The notes under the pieces: model-generated
Database searches by the model: none
What the model was told of the DNA's origin: nothing
The model's input: the letters and a program-made list of their open reading frames with translations, nothing else
Translations under genes and position numbers: made by a program
DNA from: a virus
Virus record (IMG/VR): IMGVR_UViG_3300022868_000035
Span: 1-45,247 of that record
Length of the DNA stretch: 45,247 bases
Strand: one strand, 5' to 3'
Shown: in pieces, positions 41,252-45,247 of the stretch
How the letters are laid out: each line of letters starts with the position of its first letter
Numbering within the stretch: the first letter of the stretch is position 1

Positions 41252-42343
41252 CTAAGCTGAGTAATCTGCTGTTGCGTCTACAACATATGCTTTAGCATTT
41301 TTAACAAATACGTCAATTTGTTCTGATACAATATCTTCTGGAGAACCAGTGATATTCATACTGTTAAATGCACAACTTCCAAGAACTAATCTAACGAAAT
41401 CGTCAGTAATTAACTTTGGACTTGAACCAATTGCTCCACTTCTAACTAAATCAATTACTATTTGATATTTGTCTAAAGTGTCTTGTGGTGTAGTCGCTGA
41501 GTTGCTACCTAAGAATCTTTGATACATTTGTTTGTTTTTGAAATGTAATCCAAGACTTGACTCATAATCTCTGCCTTTAACGACTAAGTTTTTAAGTCCT
41601 CTTTTAGTTTGATAAGCATTGTTTGTTCCACAAATATACCATACTGCTTCGAGATTGTTATTTAATGAAAAGTCGAATGAATTAACTTCGCATAATTTAT
41701 CAGTTGTTGGTGGTACAGTGTATGCTGTAATTGCGCCACTAGTAGCGTATAATGCTCCTTGGTAGAATACGTATGGGTCATCAGTTGATTCTGCAACGCT
41801 TGTTGCACCTGCTGTTGACATAGTAACTCCTTGTGCAATCCAATCTGTTGAAATACTAACTGGGTCGTCAATTGTACCACTAATTCCAATGTTGTTTACT
41901 CTACAACCATTGAAAATTCTTTTCATGTTGTTAGTTCCAGTTGCTCCTGTATCTTCATCATCTGCAAATTCCATTGTAAAACTTGGAAAACTATCTGCTT
42001 CTGGTGATGCTGCACTACCCATAATATGTAAGTATGAAGCTCCTGTGTGTACTCTAGGACCTGAGTCTACTGTTGCTGATGTTCCTGTATCTTCACCGAA
42101 AGCTTGTCTTAAAAAGTCAGCTCCTTGTAAATAATATTCGAAACTACCAGATACTTCGAATTTACCTGGTACTATATTACTATAATCTCTACTTCCACCC
42201 ATTGTTCTAATCTTAATTAAATTATTTGTTTCAGTTGGGTTTACTGATTGTACTAAACCAAAAGGTTTATCTACTGTTGCTGCGGAACCATATGTGTCTT
42301 CGTTAGCCCAGTATAGAGTTTGTTGATACCCTAAATTTGTCAT
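41252..42343 (-). CDS. Major tail (tube) protein (363 aa)
   Basis: ATG 42343 preceded by TAAGGAGGA, the strongest Shine-Dalgarno match in the window, fitting a highly made virion protein. Beta-rich with the typical tube opening (YQQTLYWANEDTYGSAATVDKPF), strands such as KFEVSGSFEYYLQGADFLRQAFG and VSISTDWIAQG, and a C-terminal FDFSLNNNLEAVWYICG ... DVFVKNAKAYVVDA layout of phage tube proteins. Followed by a T-rich terminator. With no sheath gene next to it, a siphovirus-type tail is suggested. Confidence 0.75.
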   Translation of the reverse strand: MTNLGYQQTLYWANEDTYGSAATVDKPFGLVQSVNPTETNNLIKIRTMGGSRDYSNIVPGKFEVSGSFEYYLQGADFLRQAFGEDTGTSATVDSGPRVHTGASYLHIMGSAASPEADSFPSFTMEFADDEDTGATGTNNMKRIFNGCRVNNIGISGTIDDPVSISTDWIAQGVTMSTAGATSVAESTDDPYVFYQGALYATSGAITAYTVPPTTDKLCEVNSFDFSLNNNLEAVWYICGTNNAYQTKRGLKNLVVKGRDYESSLGLHFKNKQMYQRFLGSNSATTPQDTLDKYQIVIDLVRSGAIGSSPKLITDDFVRLVLGSCAFNSMNITGSPEDIVSEQIDVFVKNAKAYVVDATADYSA

Positions 42344-42357
42344 GTTCTATTTCCTCC

Positions 42358-42678
42358 TTATTTACTCTTTCTAGATGCTGCCATAGCTTTTGCGCCCAAT
42401 GATACATCATCTGCGTCAAAATCTCCATCACCATCAAAGTCGAATTTAACTTTTACTTCTTCTTTAACTTCTTCAATAGCCTCTTCGACTACCTTTACTT
42501 TTTTCTCTACTTTAATTGGTTTACTACCAACTAATTCAAAATCCTTATTTAATAATAGTAATTCTGCTGTTTCATTATCTAAATCTAAAACTTCTCCTCT
42601 CTTCCAATCATTAAATGTCGCACTGCCTACTTTAATTCGACAAGCTTTAAAACTTCCATTATATTTTACTTTTACCAT
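42358..42678 (-). CDS. Small virion protein with EF-hand-like loop (106 aa)
   Basis: ATG 42678 after GAGAGGTAAAGA. Residues 1-52 form a small beta domain (GSFKACRIKVGSATFNDWKRGEV ... LLNKDFELVG) seen in small head-tail proteins. A Val/Glu/Lys-rich linker leads to D-F-D-G-D-G-D-F-D-A-D-D at about 80-91, a calcium-binding loop as in dockerin and EF-hands. The loop may stabilise contacts with the major tail protein encoded next. Confidence 0.55.
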   Translation of the reverse strand: MVKVKYNGSFKACRIKVGSATFNDWKRGEVLDLDNETAELLLLNKDFELVGSKPIKVEKKVKVVEEAIEEVKEEVKVKFDFDGDGDFDADDVSLGAKAMAASRKSK

Positions 42679-42688
42679 TCTTTACCTC

Positions 42689-43084
42689 TCATAACACTTT
42701 TGAAAAATGCTTTATAACAATCTCTCGTGCTGCTTCTCTGCCTTTATTTCGTCCTTCTAACATGAAATGATATGGTGGCTTTGAAGTGCCATTATCATAT
42801 TTCCAACCAATATGTTCTACAATTGGTGTATATGGTGCATCAGGACCTCCAGCAAATACTATACCAGAAAACACTGTTGCTCCATCTTGTTTAATGTCTG
42901 TTTTTTCGAAACTAGCTATTAAAGCGCCTGTACGGTGTCTATTCTTTTTACTTTTCTGTCTATTGAAACTGGCTTTTGATTCTTTATCAACCACTTCCAT
43001 GATTTCTTTTACAGCTCTTCTAGCTGGAAGTCTAAAGATATCAAATGAAGTGAATATTCCACTCATCTCAACTTTAATTGTCAT
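42689..43084 (-). CDS. HK97 gp10-like neck/tail protein (131 aa)
   Basis: ATG 43084 three bases after the preceding stop. R-R-A-V-K-E-I-M-E, then K-N-R-H-R-T-G-A-L-I-A-S-F, Y-T-P-I-V-E-H-I-G and P-P-Y-H-F-M-L-E-G follow the order of the HK97 gp10 family (R-T-G-x-L and Y-x-x-x-V-E-x-G motifs). It acts at the head-tail join. Size and position fit. Confidence 0.82.
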   Translation of the reverse strand: MTIKVEMSGIFTSFDIFRLPARRAVKEIMEVVDKESKASFNRQKSKKNRHRTGALIASFEKTDIKQDGATVFSGIVFAGGPDAPYTPIVEHIGWKYDNGTSKPPYHFMLEGRNKGREAAREIVIKHFSKVL

Positions 43085-43085
43085 C

Positions 43086-43565
43086 TTAACTACAATCTAC
43101 GAAGTATTGTACTCGTATTGTAACTGCTCCATAATATAATTGTGTAACTGAATCATACTCTATTGTTGTAGTGTTTAAATGAGCATAACCTTTTACACCA
43201 TTATCAAATAATGTCGCTCCTTGTGATTTTAATGTAGTCTTAATAAGACCTTCGTAATACTCTACCAACGCTGCATTTTTATATTCTACACCATCTATAA
43301 TAGCTTTAAAACCATTTTTAGCATAGAACCATATATTTAAATATAAGTATTCTCGTTCAGCATAATTTGAACCAATAGAAAGAATTTCAGAAGGATTGTC
43401 TACCTTTCTGATTTGAATTTGAGGATATTTTGGCATAACGTTTGGTTCGTCGTAAAATATCCATAGGGAACCACCTCTATCTGTTCCTCCAGCATACGTA
43501 TATGGGTCTGGAAGATTTGTTCTAAGTGAATCTCGAATTGTTGTCATTGCGGTTATGCTATCCAT
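43086..43565 (-). CDS. Tail terminator-like protein (159 aa)
   Basis: ATG 43565. An N-terminal helix (TAMTTIRDSLRTNLPD), then strands with PQIQIRKVDN and YLYLNIWFYAKNG, and a final YYGAVTIRVQYFVD strand, as in phage tail terminator proteins that cap the tube. It lies two bases upstream of gp10-like, in the usual order. Identified by layout, no catalytic motif. Confidence 0.6.
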   Translation of the reverse strand: MDSITAMTTIRDSLRTNLPDPYTYAGGTDRGGSLWIFYDEPNVMPKYPQIQIRKVDNPSEILSIGSNYAEREYLYLNIWFYAKNGFKAIIDGVEYKNAALVEYYEGLIKTTLKSQGATLFDNGVKGYAHLNTTTIEYDSVTQLYYGAVTIRVQYFVDCS

Positions 43566-43566
43566 T

Positions 43567-44163
43567 TTATATCACATCTAATCTTAAGAAAGAACAACCA
43601 ATTTCATTTTTTATTTGTTGCTCTCTATATTTATCTTGTTGTAATTTTTCTTTATGTCGTGGTTCGTCTATTTCAATCGCTAAATTTAAAGCTGGACAAT
43701 ATCCATCTAAAAAATATCCATTAACTTTGTGTTGTCTTAATATTGTATAACCAAACGTTTTTTCTAATGTATCAAGAATTGGTTTCTCTTGTTTTCCAAT
43801 ACAAGGCATTAATGGCATACCATCAAAAAATTGTCTTTCTACATTTTTAATTTGAGCGTTTCTTAGTTTTAATCTAGTATCATCAGAATATTTTCTACCA
43901 ATGTTCATATGTGGATGTTTTTTATTAAAATTTGGATTGTTTTTCCCTTTTAATCCATCTTTTTGCCATAAATTTTTACAATTAGAATTACAAAATGACA
44001 CTTTAGAACATTTTAACTTAGAGGTCTTAGAATTACAGTATTCACAGTTAGCACTAACTCTAACGTATCTACCGTGCTTGTAGTTATTATTTTGTTCTCT
44101 ATTTTGATTTGTAACTACCAATTCGCTTTCCCTCCGGGTCAAGAATACGCCTCCACGAGACAA
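43567..44163 (-). CDS. NUMOD3 plus Vsr-like (EDxHD) homing endonuclease
   Basis: No ATG start is evident; TTG 44163 gives 198 residues, but later TTG codons following GGAGG or GGAGGG are as likely. A zinc finger (C-E-Y-C ... F-C-N-S-N-C), NUMOD3-like NPNFNKKHPHMNIGRKYSD, then K-Q-E-K-P-I-L-D-T-L, A-L-N-L-A-I-E-I-D-E-P-R-H and S-F-L-R-L-D, matching I-Bth0305I-type nucleases with EID and H. It interrupts the virion cluster and has its own promoter. Confidence 0.78.
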   Translation of the reverse strand: MSRGGVFLTRRESELVVTNQNREQNNNYKHGRYVRVSANCEYCNSKTSKLKCSKVSFCNSNCKNLWQKDGLKGKNNPNFNKKHPHMNIGRKYSDDTRLKLRNAQIKNVERQFFDGMPLMPCIGKQEKPILDTLEKTFGYTILRQHKVNGYFLDGYCPALNLAIEIDEPRHKEKLQQDKYREQQIKNEIGCSFLRLDVI

Positions 44164-44198
44164 TATTTTTAAGTATATTAGTAGTATGAGACTTCTAG

Positions 44199-44213
44199 TA
44201 TATAAATGTTTCG
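44199..44213 (-). promoter_or_regulatory. Consensus promoter for the endonuclease in the tail cluster
   Basis: On the minus strand this reads CGAAACATTTATATA followed by CTAGAAG, identical in its 15-base core to the site at 10096-10110. It lies about 40 bases before the endonuclease start and just after the stop of the 59-residue gene. Confidence 0.72.
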
Positions 44214-44216
44214 CTT

Positions 44217-44396
44217 TTACTCTGTGAATGAAGGCTCACTCTTGTTAACTTTATCAGATACTTTACGTTTATTAGTATCAATTACATGTGTGTTCGCTAC
44301 TGTTTTCTTGTTGTCTTCAGGTGTTATATTGAATCCCTTATCAAGAACTTTTCCTAATGGTAGCTTACTCTTACTTTTATCATGTACGTATGTCAT
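44217..44396 (-). CDS. Small basic virion-cluster protein (59 aa)
   Basis: ATG 44396, nine bases after the connector gene's stop. Lys-rich and polar (HDKSKSKLPLGKVLDKGFNITPEDNKKTV), probably flexible. Its stop is next to the endonuclease promoter. Not recognised. Confidence 0.45.
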   Translation of the reverse strand: MTYVHDKSKSKLPLGKVLDKGFNITPEDNKKTVANTHVIDTNKRKVSDKVNKSEPSFTE

Positions 44397-44404
44397 TTTT
44401 TATC

Positions 44405-45247
44405 TCACCATCCTGTGCTTCCAATATATCTATTTCTGTCGAAGTTTTGTACGACGTGCTTTCTGTTAACACCATAGATACTATCGTAATATTTAACTTG
44501 TGAACTTAATTGTACTCCAATTCTATGCATTAAAAGAGTTTCTACTTGTGTAACTTTATTAACCATAACATCAAGCTCTTTACTCATAGTTCCACCACTT
44601 GTAGCGTCAACTTGCTCAAGTAAAGCTTGACAAGTTCTGTATAAAGATAACTTATGATAAATATCAGGTACATAATGAATCTCAACATCATCATTTATGT
44701 CTAGAGTGACACCACTTGATGCGACTGGTAACACTTCAACCATACCATACTTAAGATTTGTCTTGTAACTATCATCTAAGTATAGTTCTGTCTTAGTAGT
44801 TGTACCATAGAACATTCTATCTGTTCTATAAATGTTCTCTTCTCCAACGAAGTATCTTGTTTGAATTGTGTCATCTAATTTACCAACTTCAGACCATATA
44901 GCTTGTACTGGAGTTCCAGCTTCAATATATATTAAATCATCAGTTTGTGTAATCATTTTAAAAATAGAAGTATCGTTCCATCTACCAACTGTGTCTATTA
45001 TTTCTTTAACATCTGCTACTGTGCAAAGTCTAAGTAATTCTTCAGCTGTGATTGGTTCAGAGTATTCTGACCATAAAGTAGTGTCTGAATCATAGAATCT
45101 AATTTTATACCAATTAGTTCGTGTTCCTGATGTATCAGTGTAAACTGTCACCCAAGTATTTGATACTGTCTTAGCTAAACCATCACTGGTTGCGTCTATT
45201 GTGTCAATAATTGAGTAAGTTCCGTATATAGTTGTAGATTTACTAAT
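44405..45247 (-). CDS. Head-tail connector-like protein, 5' end outside window
   Basis: The frame is open to the right edge, so the GTG at 45151 need not be the start. The first visible part (TIYGTYSIIDTIDATSDG; WYKIRFYDSDTTLWSEYSEP) looks like a fibronectin/Ig-type strand domain. From about 45060 down (LLRLCTVADVKEIIDTVGRW) it resembles head-tail connector proteins, with C-terminal helices (LYRTCQALLEQVDATSGG; VMVNKVTQVETLLMHRI). Capsid and portal genes would be expected next, beyond the window. Confidence 0.6.
   Translation of the reverse strand: MSKSTTIYGTYSIIDTIDATSDGLAKTVSNTWVTVYTDTSGTRTNWYKIRFYDSDTTLWSEYSEPITAEELLRLCTVADVKEIIDTVGRWNDTSIFKMITQTDDLIYIEAGTPVQAIWSEVGKLDDTIQTRYFVGEENIYRTDRMFYGTTTKTELYLDDSYKTNLKYGMVEVLPVASSGVTLDINDDVEIHYVPDIYHKLSLYRTCQALLEQVDATSGGTMSKELDVMVNKVTQVETLLMHRIGVQLSSQVKYYDSIYGVNRKHVVQNFDRNRYIGSTGW

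Noticed and set aside
44206-44469. Open frame of 87 codons on the + strand near the right end, partly hydrophobic.
   Set aside because: It runs antisense to the 59-residue gene and the connector gene; both minus-strand genes have better starts and spacing.
1-45247. CRISPR array, integrase or transposase.
   Set aside because: No regularly spaced direct repeats and no recombinase motifs were seen. Repeats found are promoter cores, short inverted repeats and one tetranucleotide run.
1-45247. Bacteriophage origin for the whole window.
   Set aside because: RadA, PCNA, RfcS and archaeal PolB plus BRE/TATA promoters are an archaeal set; the tail genes alone would not decide it.

Overview
The window is most consistent with part of the genome of a tailed archaeal virus (Caudoviricetes-like). 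Archaeal replication genes (RadA-type recombinase, PCNA sliding clamp, replication factor C small subunit, family B DNA polymerase) sit beside a classic tail module (tape measure, major tail protein, HK97 gp10-like protein, frameshifted tail chaperone). Promoters are archaeal BRE/TATA elements with the shared core CGAAACATTTATATA, followed by TAGAA. Translation starts are typically led by AGGTGA or GAGGTGA. The DNA is strongly AT-rich. I see no rRNA, tRNA, integrase, CRISPR array or host housekeeping block, so a free virus fits better than a provirus. Two surface proteins, an S-layer-like protein and a 1283-residue Ig-like adhesin, are written in the style of DPANN archaea (Woesearchaeota/Pacearchaeota-like). 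A DPANN host is an inference from that style.

Left part (1-30.5 kb, all on +). 1-5.6 kb holds a nuclease-like partial gene, a small HExxH protein, a glutaredoxin, an OB-fold-like protein, a PduO-type cobalamin adenosyltransferase and a P-loop-like protein. 5.6-12.4 kb is a dense set of tiny, overlapping genes, many of them CxxC zinc ribbons, interspersed with radA, an Sm-like protein, PCNA and RfcS. 12.4-15.8 kb encodes a class II (B12-dependent) ribonucleotide reductase and an ABC-ATPase/GNAT fusion. 15.8-28.6 kb carries a possible second clamp-loader subunit, two metallophosphoesterases, DNA polymerase B, a primase-like protein, a transglutaminase-like protein and a run of free-standing endonucleases. 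28.6-30.3 kb is the S-layer-like gene, with its own promoter and an inverted repeat in its leader.

Right part (30.5-45.2 kb, all on -). Read from right to left this is the virion cluster: a head-tail connector candidate running off the window, a tail terminator-like protein, gp10-like, an EF-hand-containing protein, the major tail protein, a tail chaperone with a -1 frameshift, the tape measure protein, a Dit-like protein, the giant adhesin, a tail hub-like protein and a holin-like membrane protein. The two halves converge near 30.4 kb. Capsid, portal and terminase genes are not visible and presumably lie beyond the right edge.

How the parts fit: adenosyltransferase, class II RNR and glutaredoxin would together make dNTPs using adenosylcobalamin. 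PolB, PCNA, RfcS, RadA and the primase-like protein would form an archaeal-type replisome. About eleven homing-type endonucleases, plus one apparent remnant, sit between these core genes, several with their own copy of the consensus promoter.
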